Source of the DNA: Halieaceae bacterium UBA4452
GTDB lineage: Bacteria > Pseudomonadota > Gammaproteobacteria > Pseudomonadales > Halieaceae
Reading direction: 5' to 3'
NCBI GenBank assembly: GCA_002389505.1
Contig: DGPA01000021.1
Location: 146,317-166,644, forward strand
DNA length: 20,328 nt
The translations under genes and the position numbers were made by a program. Below the pieces are notes generated by a model. It worked only from the letters and a program-made list of their open reading frames with translations, made no database searches and was not told where the DNA came from. This document shows positions 5,509 through 13,688 of the stretch, one piece after another (position 1 is the first letter of the stretch; every line of letters begins with the position of its first letter).

Positions 5509-6798
5509 ATGACGCCCGACTCATCCTACCCCAACTCATGGTATGCCGCATCGGTGTCACCACCGGCGGTGCTGCCAAGTTTACAGGGCGATATAGACAC
5601 CGACGTGTGCGTTATTGGAGGCGGCTATACTGGTCTATCCACCGCCATTCATTTACGACAATTGGGCTTCGAAGTCACCCTGCTAGAAGCCCATCGTATC
5701 GGCTGGGGTGCCTCAGGTCGTAATGGCGGTCACGTCGGTACCGGCCAACGAGCAGATCAGGCAACACTGGAAAAATGGCTGGGACTCGATACTGCTAAAA
5801 GTCTGTGGCAGTTAGGGCTCGACGCCGTGCAAACCGTTGAGCACCTTGTTCAGGCATTTGCCATTGACTGCGAATTCGGTCAGGGTGATTTGCATGTCGC
5901 GGCAAAATCTGGCCACGCTTCGGCCCTCGCTGAAGAGGTCGATCATTTACAAACGGTTTATCACTATTCACAGATTCAATACTTGTCCAAACAAGCGGTA
6001 GGTGAACGAACCTCTGTGCAGGGCTGTTACGGGGGCATGCTTGATCTAGGTGCCCGACACCTGCATCCCCTTAAGTACGCTCTAGGACTAAAGAGAGCCG
6101 CTATGGCGCTCGGTGTCGCACTTCACGAGCAGACCCCTGCTATTCGTTACAGCGCTGACTCCCGTACTGTCGTTCATACAGCCAATGGTCGCGTCAAGTC
6201 GCGCTTTCTTGTCTTGGCATGCAACGGCTATCTCGGGGACTTGGAACCACGTATTGCTGGCAATATTATGCCCATTAATAATTTTATTGTGGCGACTGAA
6301 CCCCTCTCTGAAACGCTGCAACGGCAGATTAATCGCGACAAACTCAGCCTTTCGGATTCATTATTCATCATTAATTACTGGAAGCTGTCGGCCGATGGTC
6401 GATTGCTCTTTGGGGGCGGTGAGAACTATCGCTCCCGCTTCCCCCATGACATTGGTGCGTTTGTCAGGCCCCATATGCTCAAACGGTATCCCGAACTGGA
6501 GCAAACTCGCATCGACTACGGTTGGGGCGGCACACTGGGCATTACCATGAATCGTATGCCCGATTTTGGTCGTATTGGACCGTCAGTGTTTTATGCGCAG
6601 GGATTCTCTGGGCACGGCGTGCCAACGGCGACCCTCGCGGGGCATCTCCTCGCTCAGGCCGTTAATGGTGACAGCGAAGACTTCGATCTCATGTCATCGG
6701 TACCCACCCATCGCTTCCCAGGGGGAACACTACTGCGCTGGCCAGGACTGGTAGCGGGCATGTTGTTTTACGCCTTGCTCGACAAATTGAGCCGTTAG
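5509..6798 (+). CDS. puuB: Gamma-glutamylputrescine oxidoreductase, FAD-dependent (DAO family)
   Basis: The 429-residue flavoprotein starts with a short WYAAS segment typical of the PuuB group, then the FAD dinucleotide fold DVCVIGGGYTGLSTAIHL (32-49) with E60 ending the second strand, and the flavin-contact motif WGASGRNGGHVGTGQ (66-80). The C-terminal part has the substrate-domain strand LLFGGGENYR and the closing GFSGHGVPTATLAG motif of the D-amino-acid-oxidase/glycine-oxidase superfamily. PuuB oxidises gamma-glutamylputrescine to gamma-glutamyl-aminobutyraldehyde, releasing ammonia and peroxide. It stands divergent from a PuuA-like gene, the expected partner. The later enzymes PuuC and PuuD are not in the window. 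A related DAO-family amine oxidase with another substrate cannot be excluded. Confidence 0.85.
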   Translation: MTPDSSYPNSWYAASVSPPAVLPSLQGDIDTDVCVIGGGYTGLSTAIHLRQLGFEVTLLEAHRIGWGASGRNGGHVGTGQRADQATLEKWLGLDTAKSLWQLGLDAVQTVEHLVQAFAIDCEFGQGDLHVAAKSGHASALAEEVDHLQTVYHYSQIQYLSKQAVGERTSVQGCYGGMLDLGARHLHPLKYALGLKRAAMALGVALHEQTPAIRYSADSRTVVHTANGRVKSRFLVLACNGYLGDLEPRIAGNIMPINNFIVATEPLSETLQRQINRDKLSLSDSLFIINYWKLSADGRLLFGGGENYRSRFPHDIGAFVRPHMLKRYPELEQTRIDYGWGGTLGITMNRMPDFGRIGPSVFYAQGFSGHGVPTATLAGHLLAQAVNGDSEDFDLMSSVPTHRFPGGTLLRWPGLVAGMLFYALLDKLSR

Positions 6799-6932
6799 TG
6801 GCGCTGCAATGTTCGGGGTTTTGGAGCGGAGCGGCCTAATGGGGTAGGGAGGCTTCTATACGTCATTCAACACAAGTGGGTCTGCATGAGGGGTTAACGC
6901 TAAGGGGTGACTTTAATATTAGCTCACTCATC

Positions 6933-6963
6933 TTGGAAAGCACCCCGTTGCCAGTGATATAGT
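6933..6963 (+). promoter_or_regulatory. Candidate extended -10 promoter for the aldolase gene
   Basis: TGATATAGT gives an extended -10 (TG, one base, TATAGT at 6958-6963), with TTGGAA (6933-6938) as a possible -35 at 19 bases. It would start transcription about 60 bases before the aldolase ATG at 7034, in the 235-base gap after puuB. Confidence 0.4.
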
Positions 6964-7033
6964 GGTGCGAGGCGGCGGATGAGTCCTCATTCGCTCGCAA
7001 CGACTGTGTGCTTTGATGTAATGGAGATAGATC

Positions 7034-8083
7034 ATGGCAATTATTAGCCTGCGCCAACTGCTCGACCATGCCGCGGAGTACAACTACGGCGTGCCCGCGT
7101 TTAACGTCAATAATCTTGAGCAGACCCGAGCTATCATGGAGGCCGCTGACGCCACCGATTCGCCCGTCATCATGCAGGCCAGTGCCGGGGCACGTAAGTA
7201 TGCCGGCGCGCCCTTTTTGCGTGCCCTGATGGAAGCAGCGATCAGTGAGTTTCCACACATTCCTGTGGTCATACACCAAGATCACGGCACATCTCCGGCC
7301 GTCTGCCAGCGCTCAATCCAATTAGGTTTCAGCTCAGTCATGATGGATGGCTCCTTAGGAGACGACGGCAAAACCCCTATGGATTATGACTACAACGCGC
7401 GAGTCACTCGCACCGTCGTGGATATGGCGCACGCCTGTGGTGTGTCCGTAGAGGGTGAAATGGGCTGCTTGGGTTCGTTAGAAACCGGCGAAGCCGGTGA
7501 AGAGGACGGCGTTGGTGCTGTCGGTAAACTCACCCATGAGCAGATGCTGACTGACCCCGATGAAGCCGCACAGTTTGTCGCTGATACCAGTGTCGATGCC
7601 CTCGCTATCGCCTGTGGCACCAGTCATGGCGCCTATAAGTTTAGCCGCCCGCCCACCGGCGATATCCTCGCGATTGATCGCATCAAAGCCATTCATGCCC
7701 GTATTCCCAAAACTCACTTGGTCATGCACGGATCATCTGCGGTGCCACAGGACTGGCTCACCATCATCAACGAGTATGGTGGCGACATTCCAGAAACGTA
7801 CGGCGTACCCGTTGAGCAAGTGGTCGAAGGGATTAAACACGGTGTTCGTAAAATCAATATCGACACCGATTTGCGTCTGGCATCAACGGGGTCAATTCGC
7901 CGCTATTTGGCACAACATCCTGCTGAGTTCGATCCTCGAAAATACTTCAGCGAAAGTCTTAAAGCCATGCGCGACATTTGTATCGAGCGCAATGAATCTT
8001 TTGGTACGGCGGGCAATGCCAGCAAAATTAAACCGCAGTGTCTTGCTGATATGCAGATGGCGTACGAAGCAAACCAACTATAG
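7034..8083 (+). CDS. fba: Class II fructose-1,6-bisphosphate aldolase (Calvin-cycle subtype)
   Basis: The 349-residue length is typical for the subtype. The enzyme reversibly splits fructose-1,6-bisphosphate into dihydroxyacetone phosphate and glyceraldehyde-3-phosphate using zinc. Motifs are complete: PAFNVNN (21-27), HQDHG (81-85, catalytic Asp and a zinc His), VEGEMG (139-144), the Gly-rich loop GEAGEEDGVG, GTSHGAYKF (195-203, zinc His), MHGSS (231-235, zinc His) and INIDTDLR. The HQDHG variant and the long GEEDGVGAVGKL loop fit the group called Calvin-cycle subtype, which is also the ordinary glycolytic/gluconeogenic aldolase of many heterotrophic gammaproteobacteria, so no autotrophy is implied. 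GGAG eight bases upstream supports the ATG at 7034. Only 13 bases separate it from the amidase gene, suggesting one transcript. Confidence 0.93.
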   Translation: MAIISLRQLLDHAAEYNYGVPAFNVNNLEQTRAIMEAADATDSPVIMQASAGARKYAGAPFLRALMEAAISEFPHIPVVIHQDHGTSPAVCQRSIQLGFSSVMMDGSLGDDGKTPMDYDYNARVTRTVVDMAHACGVSVEGEMGCLGSLETGEAGEEDGVGAVGKLTHEQMLTDPDEAAQFVADTSVDALAIACGTSHGAYKFSRPPTGDILAIDRIKAIHARIPKTHLVMHGSSAVPQDWLTIINEYGGDIPETYGVPVEQVVEGIKHGVRKINIDTDLRLASTGSIRRYLAQHPAEFDPRKYFSESLKAMRDICIERNESFGTAGNASKIKPQCLADMQMAYEANQL

Positions 8084-8096
8084 GTAGCCTAACCCA

Positions 8097-9782
8097 ATGA
8101 CTATGAAATTACCCCATTCTACTACCGTAAGCGCCTCCCAGTCGGCTACACGACTCGCACGCTTTATGGTTATGACTTCATTAGCTCCACTGTTGCTGAC
8201 AACGGGTGGCTGCGACAGTGAAGGGCCGACCCAAACACTGAGCGTAGAGCCTGTGGTCCAATCTGCCAATCTGAACAGTCGTCCTGATTTAACGACTGCA
8301 ACGCTGCATGATCTCCAGCAGTCTATGCTAGTGGATGGCTTAACCTCGGAAGCGCTGGTGCGTCATTACCTAGAACGGATCGACAAACTCGATCGGAACG
8401 GGCCACAGCTACGCGCGGTGATTAGCTTGAATCCAGACGCGCTTCAATACGCCAAAGCGAGTGATCAACGTCGTCGTCAAGGCGCAACGCTTGGAAACCT
8501 TGACGGCATTCCTGTTCTTGTTAAAGATAATATCGAGACCGCGGACCCCATAGCCACAACTGCCGGATCCACAGCGCTCTTAAATAATATCTCGACGGTA
8601 GATAGCCCCATCATCGCGAAGCTACGGCAACAAGGCGCTGTCATTCTGGGTAAAACCAATCTCAGTCAATGGGCTAATTTTCGTTCAGATTTTTCTGTCA
8701 GTGGTTGGTCCTCGGTCGGAGGGCAGGTGAAGAACCCGCACGTACTTGATCGCTCTCCCTGTGGATCAAGCTCGGGGTCCGGGGTGGCAGTAGCAGCAGG
8801 TTTAGCCACGTTGGCTATAGGCACCGAAACAAACGGCTCCATTATTTGCCCATCCAATGTCAATGGCGTCGTCGGCTTTAAGCCGACGTTAGGGTTGCTT
8901 CCACAGGCAGGTATTGTACCCATCGCACCCTCCCAAGATACCGCTGGCCCAATGGCGAGGACCGTTGTTGGTGCTGCTCAGCTGCTCGACGCCATGGCAG
9001 GCACCACAGACTACTCAAACGCCTTAACAGACGATACCGACCTCAGCGATATTACCGTGGCGGTGCTCCGCTTTGCCCAAGGGGATCACCCAGAGATCAT
9101 TGCCCGGTTCGATCGCGCCCTAGCTATATTAGCAACGGCTGGCGCCACCTTAGTTGAGGTAGACGAATTCGCACCGACCGACAAAAACCTCAGCAGTCAT
9201 GAATTGCTAGTCCTTGAAACCGAGTTCAAAACCAGCGTCAATAACTATTTAGCCGCCACACCGGCCACAGTCGCTAGCCGGTCACTCAGCGACCTCATCA
9301 CATTTAATAATGCCCACGCGCGCACCGAGCTACCGTTATTTGGTCAGGAACAGTTTATTGCCGCCAACCATCAAGCGGGCATGGACGAGAGCGCTTATCT
9401 GCTAGCGTTAGCGGCCATAAAGGCAGCGACAGGTTCGGAGGGTATCGATACGCTTTTAAAACAGGCGAAGGCAGACATTCTAGTAGCTCCGTCAGGGCCT
9501 ATATCACCGCCAAGAGACGCTGTTAATGGCGATGTTTGGCCATCCTGGGTAGGGGTCGGATATCTACCAGCAATAGCCGGATACCCGCATTTAAGTGTTC
9601 CGATGGGAACCGTGAAAGGTATCCCCTTGGGCCTTTCATTCATAGCCAGCGCTAACGAAGACAGTCGATTGTTGCGTGTTGGGAACATCTGGCAGCGCCT
9701 ACATGGACCGGCACCTACACCAACATACCTGAGCAGCGCCAACGATGAGTCTACTATCAAATCAGCCAATGAACCCCAATGA
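8097..9782 (+). CDS. Exported amidase-signature hydrolase
   Basis: The 561-residue protein has the amidase-signature (AS) catalytic set: K143 (VLVKDNIET), cis-Ser S224 (PCGSSSGSGVAVAAG) and nucleophile S248 (GTETNGSIICPS), with the family's Ser-Ser spacing of 24, plus VGFKPT and DTAGPMART. AS enzymes hydrolyse amide bonds, and the substrate cannot be deduced. The N-terminus has positive residues and a hydrophobic run ending LLLTTGGCD (to 40), resembling a lipoprotein signal with C39. The lipobox is poor (Thr at -3, Gly at -2), so simple secretion is also possible. If lipidated, Asp at +2 would favour inner-membrane retention in the E. coli model. The exported location fits scavenging of amides or peptides. 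It follows the aldolase closely although no functional link is evident. Confidence 0.88.
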   Translation: MTMKLPHSTTVSASQSATRLARFMVMTSLAPLLLTTGGCDSEGPTQTLSVEPVVQSANLNSRPDLTTATLHDLQQSMLVDGLTSEALVRHYLERIDKLDRNGPQLRAVISLNPDALQYAKASDQRRRQGATLGNLDGIPVLVKDNIETADPIATTAGSTALLNNISTVDSPIIAKLRQQGAVILGKTNLSQWANFRSDFSVSGWSSVGGQVKNPHVLDRSPCGSSSGSGVAVAAGLATLAIGTETNGSIICPSNVNGVVGFKPTLGLLPQAGIVPIAPSQDTAGPMARTVVGAAQLLDAMAGTTDYSNALTDDTDLSDITVAVLRFAQGDHPEIIARFDRALAILATAGATLVEVDEFAPTDKNLSSHELLVLETEFKTSVNNYLAATPATVASRSLSDLITFNNAHARTELPLFGQEQFIAANHQAGMDESAYLLALAAIKAATGSEGIDTLLKQAKADILVAPSGPISPPRDAVNGDVWPSWVGVGYLPAIAGYPHLSVPMGTVKGIPLGLSFIASANEDSRLLRVGNIWQRLHGPAPTPTYLSSANDESTIKSANEPQ

Positions 9783-9954
9783 CGCAATGCTGAATACCGC
9801 ATTAAGAGATAGTCGTCGTAGCCGGTTCTGGGTACGCCTCGCTGCGCTAGCGATCCGCAGCAGCAAAAACGCCTAGTCAAACGGTCGGCAATGGCGTCGT
9901 CGGAGCTGACAGCATCACCCACTGGGCAAAGCCCCAGACACGACGTCAATCAGC

Positions 9955-9989
9955 AAAAAAAAAGTCCAGCTCAACGCTGGACTTTTTTT
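9955..9989. terminator. Bidirectional intrinsic terminator
   Basis: A nine-A run (9955-9963) precedes GTCCAGC (9964-9970), loop TCAAC, GCTGGAC (9976-9982) and seven T (9983-9989). It is a textbook two-way terminator between the convergent amidase and receptor genes. Confidence 0.93.
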
Positions 9990-10039
9990 CTGTTTGCCGC
10001 TAAAGGTTTACGCCCAAGCGACGAGAACCGCTCACTGGA

Positions 10040-13027
10040 TCAAAAGCGCATACGCACGTTACCGGTCACATAGCGTCCTATCAGGTCATAAACACCGTTG
10101 GCACCTAGACTGTTTAGACCATAAGGTGGCTCTTCATCAAACACATTACGTACCGCTACGCTGAACTCGACATTCTCGTTCAAGGTATAGCCGACAAACG
10201 CAGTGTGAAGCCAATAGGCGTCAAGCTTGGGGATGTCGTAAAACCGCTCTGGGGCCGAGTTAGACTTGTTGACGCCTGATTGATAGGACGTCTGCCAGTT
10301 GAAGCGCCAGTCCTCCAGCATGTAGGTCAGGCCTAAGTTGGCACGCAAATCCGCGTTACCTACGAGACCTTTGACATCGCTGACATCAGTCTCTTCGCCG
10401 GTCACAGAGAATAGATCCTCATCAATCATGAACCCACCACCGTTCAGGCTGAACATTCCTGGAACGCTTGGTATATCAAAATTGTAGCTAATGTTGAGCT
10501 GGTAAGCTTGAAGCTCACTAAACCCAGCGTTGGTTTGACCGGTCTGGAAAGTGCTTACTTGGAAGGTATTTGGATCACGGCTAAACGACCTGCAGGGAGC
10601 AGAGTTCAAATCGCCACTGTCGTAACAGCTGCCCATCAATGTTGACAGACCAAGACTTTCAATAGAATTAGTCAACTCAATGTCCAGATAATCGATGGAG
10701 ATAACGAAATCATCGATGAACGCGGGTCGGAAAACCAGGCCAACTGAGTACGCTTCAGAGGTTTCATTTTCCAAATTCTGGTTACCACCCGTGAAACCCT
10801 GCTGAGATGCATTAACAATGAACGATTCGAAAGTATCCGGATCATAGTTGGCGCCTGATGCTTGTGCTTCAGCCAGACATGTCGCGCGTCGGGTTGCGGG
10901 CGAATTACCTGAATCAAGATAGCGCGGATCGCAAGGGTCATTGGCAAATGCAAAGGTCTCTGAGACGGGCAAGAACAGCTCAACAATTGACGGAGCGCGA
11001 ACAGCCTCGGTGGTGTTGGCACGAAGGGTCAGCTCACCGGCGCGAGGAATGTCAAAGACAATGCGAGCGCCGACGTTCCAGGTCTCGTCTCGACCCGAGT
11101 TAGAGTGATCAACCTGTCGGTAAGCACCCTCCAATTCAATAGCTGACAGCACTGGCAGCCATTCAGGATCGATGAGAGGCACAATCGTTTCTACATACCA
11201 TTCTTCAGTTTCAAAGCCACCACCGAGCGGGGCCAATGCAGCCGTTCTGCCAAGGCCGTTGGCGAGGAAGGCATCTGGACGATAGTCGCCAGTTTCCTTG
11301 CGCTTCTCAACACCAAAGCCGAGCTGCAGTTCGCCGCCAGGAAGGTCCATAACCGACCCCGACACGTTGGCCTGGAAAATATTCTGGGTCAACTTGGCGT
11401 CTTCGTAAGCCTGTGTAGTGACATAATCAATCACTGCTTGGTCTGTGACAATGCCGAGTACATTTAGCGGGACACAGTCGGGATTGCCACTGGAGCAAAC
11501 AATTTCACCAGCGCCATTGACCTCGACATCAAGCGCCTCTCGGTAATTGTCCTCAACGAGCTGCGTGTTGTTAGTCGTGCTTTCACTGACTCCGCGATTG
11601 TACGAGACATCCCAGCTAATATCGCGACCCGCAAACTCGAACTGGCCCTCGAAACCGGCAATTAGACGAACGGTGTCCGTCTCACCACCAGTCTTCCCGC
11701 TCTGGGCTAAATCGTCCATAGCTTTCTGAAGGTAGATGAAGTCGCCAGCGCCCGCTGCTACGAGCAACGCGCGATCCGCTGGATCAATGTAAGGGTTGTC
11801 TATGGAGATGGGTAACGAAGTCGATTCTCCCCCAAAAAGTGCCGATTGATAAAAAGGCTGCGAGTTGGGATCGGAAGACTTGCCCCGATAAATGTTGGCT
11901 TCCCAGAAGGCAGAAATATTATCAGTGATGTCGTAATGGCCAAATACGTTGATTAGGTGCCGCTCAATGGGCGCACGGATTGATCCATAGTCTTGGAGTA
12001 GTAGACCCTCGCCTCCCTCAAAGGTAATCGCATTACCTGTAGGTAGTCCCAGATCAAAATCTCTAAGGCGGCCGCTCTCGTCAAAAGTCAGCGGCTTGCC
12101 TGTGGTGGGATTCTCAAAGTACCCCAAGCCAAACGCAAACAGCACTGGGCCGGGATTGATTCCCGGAACACCCGAGCGGGTCACGATGGGAATAGACCGA
12201 CCGGGCGCGTAGTACTTTGCTGTTCCCGTAGAAGGATCATCCGCATCATAATTGGGATTGTCGAAATCGTAGTAGTAATCCCGCGTGTACTGACGGTCGT
12301 TATATACAACGGCATCAGTTTTGTTGTACTCATAACCGAAAGCCATGTTGCCGCGGCCCTCAGCAAAATTGAAGCCGGCAGTAATGCCCACTCGATTCTC
12401 CCATGCGTCTCCCTCATCAGCAGCCGCACCGGATGCAATATCTATCTCGAAGCCTTCGAAATCGCGCTTCATTTGTACGTTAATCGTACCCGCAATGGCA
12501 TCTGATCCGTAGACAGGTGCGCCGCCAATTGAAATCACTTCAACCCGGTCAATGAGGGACGTCGGAATGGTGTTGAGGTCGACCTGCGAGCCACCTGTAG
12601 CGCCAAATGCTGTAGGGGCGTTTCCTGATACCGTCCGGCGGCCATTGATCAGCGTTAGCGTCCGCTGGGTGCCCAAGTTGTAGAGGTTTGCAAAGGTTTG
12701 TCCAACGTTTCGATCACCATTACCACTCGAGTCAGCTAGGCTCGTTCCGGTCAGTGCCATCTGTGGCAACGCCAAGATGGCCTCAGAGGTATTGTTGAAG
12801 CCGTTATTAAGGATAAAATCCGAATCGAAACTGGTAGACGGCTGCGTCGTGTCAAAGCTGGTCCGCTTTAGGCGGGTACCCGTAACAATCACCGATTCCA
12901 TCACCAAAGCGTCTTCTTTTTCTTCCTCGGCGGTGTCTGCCTGTTGGGCAACGGCTATACTAGCCAGCATCGAGGTGGCCAGGGCTGTCGCCACCGCCCG
13001 AGTTAATTTACGTAGGTTGAGCAGCAT
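10040..13027 (-). CDS. TonB-dependent outer-membrane receptor
   Basis: The 995-residue protein has a signal peptide (about 1-27, ending ASIAVAQQ), a linker with the TonB-box-like ESVIVTGTRLKR (44-55), a plug domain including QVDLNTIPTSLIDRVEVISI and GGAPVYGSDAIAGTINVQ, and then a large 22-strand-type barrel. The barrel ends with NVFDEEPPYG and a terminal phenylalanine (VRMRF), as required for outer-membrane assembly. These receptors import large or scarce ligands (siderophores, B12, glycans, peptides) with energy from TonB-ExbBD. There is no N-terminal STN signalling domain and no SusD partner, so ligand and regulation stay open. Long extracellular loops with Cys pairs fit the big carbohydrate/peptide-type receptors common in marine gammaproteobacteria. 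The start is fixed by AGGAG six bases upstream. It stands alone between a terminator and its promoter region. Confidence 0.93.
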   Translation of the reverse strand: MLLNLRKLTRAVATALATSMLASIAVAQQADTAEEEKEDALVMESVIVTGTRLKRTSFDTTQPSTSFDSDFILNNGFNNTSEAILALPQMALTGTSLADSSGNGDRNVGQTFANLYNLGTQRTLTLINGRRTVSGNAPTAFGATGGSQVDLNTIPTSLIDRVEVISIGGAPVYGSDAIAGTINVQMKRDFEGFEIDIASGAAADEGDAWENRVGITAGFNFAEGRGNMAFGYEYNKTDAVVYNDRQYTRDYYYDFDNPNYDADDPSTGTAKYYAPGRSIPIVTRSGVPGINPGPVLFAFGLGYFENPTTGKPLTFDESGRLRDFDLGLPTGNAITFEGGEGLLLQDYGSIRAPIERHLINVFGHYDITDNISAFWEANIYRGKSSDPNSQPFYQSALFGGESTSLPISIDNPYIDPADRALLVAAGAGDFIYLQKAMDDLAQSGKTGGETDTVRLIAGFEGQFEFAGRDISWDVSYNRGVSESTTNNTQLVEDNYREALDVEVNGAGEIVCSSGNPDCVPLNVLGIVTDQAVIDYVTTQAYEDAKLTQNIFQANVSGSVMDLPGGELQLGFGVEKRKETGDYRPDAFLANGLGRTAALAPLGGGFETEEWYVETIVPLIDPEWLPVLSAIELEGAYRQVDHSNSGRDETWNVGARIVFDIPRAGELTLRANTTEAVRAPSIVELFLPVSETFAFANDPCDPRYLDSGNSPATRRATCLAEAQASGANYDPDTFESFIVNASQQGFTGGNQNLENETSEAYSVGLVFRPAFIDDFVISIDYLDIELTNSIESLGLSTLMGSCYDSGDLNSAPCRSFSRDPNTFQVSTFQTGQTNAGFSELQAYQLNISYNFDIPSVPGMFSLNGGGFMIDEDLFSVTGEETDVSDVKGLVGNADLRANLGLTYMLEDWRFNWQTSYQSGVNKSNSAPERFYDIPKLDAYWLHTAFVGYTLNENVEFSVAVRNVFDEEPPYGLNSLGANGVYDLIGRYVTGNVRMRF

Positions 13028-13106
13028 GAGGATCTCCTATGCGTTATTTTTAGGTCACGTGTTTCGTGGACACCGCAGCAACAGCAGGCTGGGCTGTCTA
13101 TGGTGC

Positions 13107-13136
13107 ATTATTTTTGTAATCACGTTACATCGTAAA
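13107..13136 (-). promoter_or_regulatory. Candidate promoter and operator of the TonB-dependent receptor gene
   Basis: On the minus strand, TTTACG (13136-13131) and AATAAT (13112-13107) are separated by 18 bases, giving a 5' leader of about 70 nt. The spacer contains the inverted repeat GTAA-TCACG-TTAC (13116-13128), well placed for a repressor. Neither hexamer is close to consensus. Confidence 0.35.
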
Positions 13137-13219
13137 GGTTTTTGCTAGTCAGAGGGCAGAGCTACACCGCCAAATAGTGAATAATTTACAGTAATTTACG
13201 GGAACTTACGCCCGGCACC

Positions 13220-13311
13220 CGCTCGAATGCGCCTTTAGCCCACAAATGTTGTTTGCAGCTGGCCATGAGGGCGTCACAATAACACGCTCGCTACCTTCAC
13301 ACATTCGAGCG
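13220..13311. repeat. 10-bp inverted repeat with 72-base spacer
   Basis: CGCTCGAATG (13220-13229) is perfectly complementary to CATTCGAGCG (13302-13311). It could be a pair of operator half-regions or a long-range stem. A match of this size in a gap this long has a real chance of being accidental. Confidence 0.3.
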
Positions 13312-13508
13312 ATTTACTTGGCGGCCCTCCACTATCGATTTTATCCATTGTTTAGGCGAGGCACGGTGAATCAGGTGAATTTTGGGTAGTTTGCTATACC
13401 TTTAGTGCACCCGTTGTCAGCAGGTGACTATAAAATAGCGCCCCAGGGGTAGGCGAGATAGGGCACGTTTCTGCCGCTTAAAAACAGCACGCAGGCTTAA
13501 GGATTTCA

Positions 13509-13538
13509 ATGAGGGTAAAGACATGGTGGGACGCGTAA
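13509..13538 (+). promoter_or_regulatory. Possible leader peptide MRVKTWWDA before serC
   Basis: A nine-codon ORF with tandem Trp codons (13524-13529) follows an AAGGA ribosome site by six bases and ends in TAA. Behind it TGTCCAT (13550-13556) pairs with ATGGACA (13572-13578), and GGGAC within the ORF can compete for GTCC of the first arm. This resembles a Trp attenuator layout, but no T-run follows the last hairpin and the downstream genes make serine. It may be coincidence. Confidence 0.25.
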
Positions 13539-13549
13539 CAAAATAAATT

Positions 13550-13607
13550 TGTCCATAGCTGCAGCTTTATCATGGACAGCAGGACTGAGCTTGCAGTCAG
13601 CCTGCTG
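13550..13607 (+). other. Two abutting hairpins in the serC leader
   Basis: Hairpin A is TGTCCAT/ATGGACA (seven pairs), its loop containing the self-complementary AGCTGCAGCT. Hairpin B (13577-13607) pairs CAGCAG with CTGCTG and GACTG with CAGTC around loop AGCTTG, with a three-base bulge. A and B share two bases (13577-13578). No U-tract follows, so an intrinsic terminator is unlikely; an RNA regulatory element or a protein-bound site is possible. Confidence 0.4.
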
Positions 13608-13688
13608 ATTCTGGCCGATGAAATTAGTCACCCCTTGGTCCCTTTGCACGCATCAATTGTTTGTATTTAGCAACGAACGGAATAGGTT

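Larger units (their letters stand above)
13028..13688. other. Long intergenic region between receptor and serine operon (661 bp)
   Basis: The two flanking genes diverge, so this region must hold both promoters. On the minus side is a candidate receptor promoter (13107-13136). Further right are a 10-bp inverted repeat (13220-13229 with 13302-13311), a small direct repeat GGTGAATCAGGTGAAT near 13365-13380, a TATAAAAT box (13429-13436) that could be a -10 without a clear -35, a tiny ORF with two Trp codons (13509-13538), and two strong RNA hairpins (13550-13578 and 13577-13607). No conventional gene, tRNA or mobile-element end was found. Confidence 0.6.

Noticed and set aside
7034..8083. Calvin-cycle-type aldolase together with rpiA as a sign of carbon fixation
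   Set aside because: There is no RuBisCO, phosphoribulokinase or other cbb gene in the window, and this aldolase subtype is common in heterotrophs.
9745..9876. 43-codon ORF overlapping the end of the amidase gene (begins MSLLSNQPMN, with a basic amphipathic tail)
   Set aside because: It has no convincing ribosome site and no recognisable family; an ORF of this length is expected by chance.
9395..9949. Long antisense ORF (184 codons) over the end of the amidase gene
   Set aside because: It is a frame shadow of a gene with a complete catalytic signature and has no promoter, ribosome site or recognisable domain.
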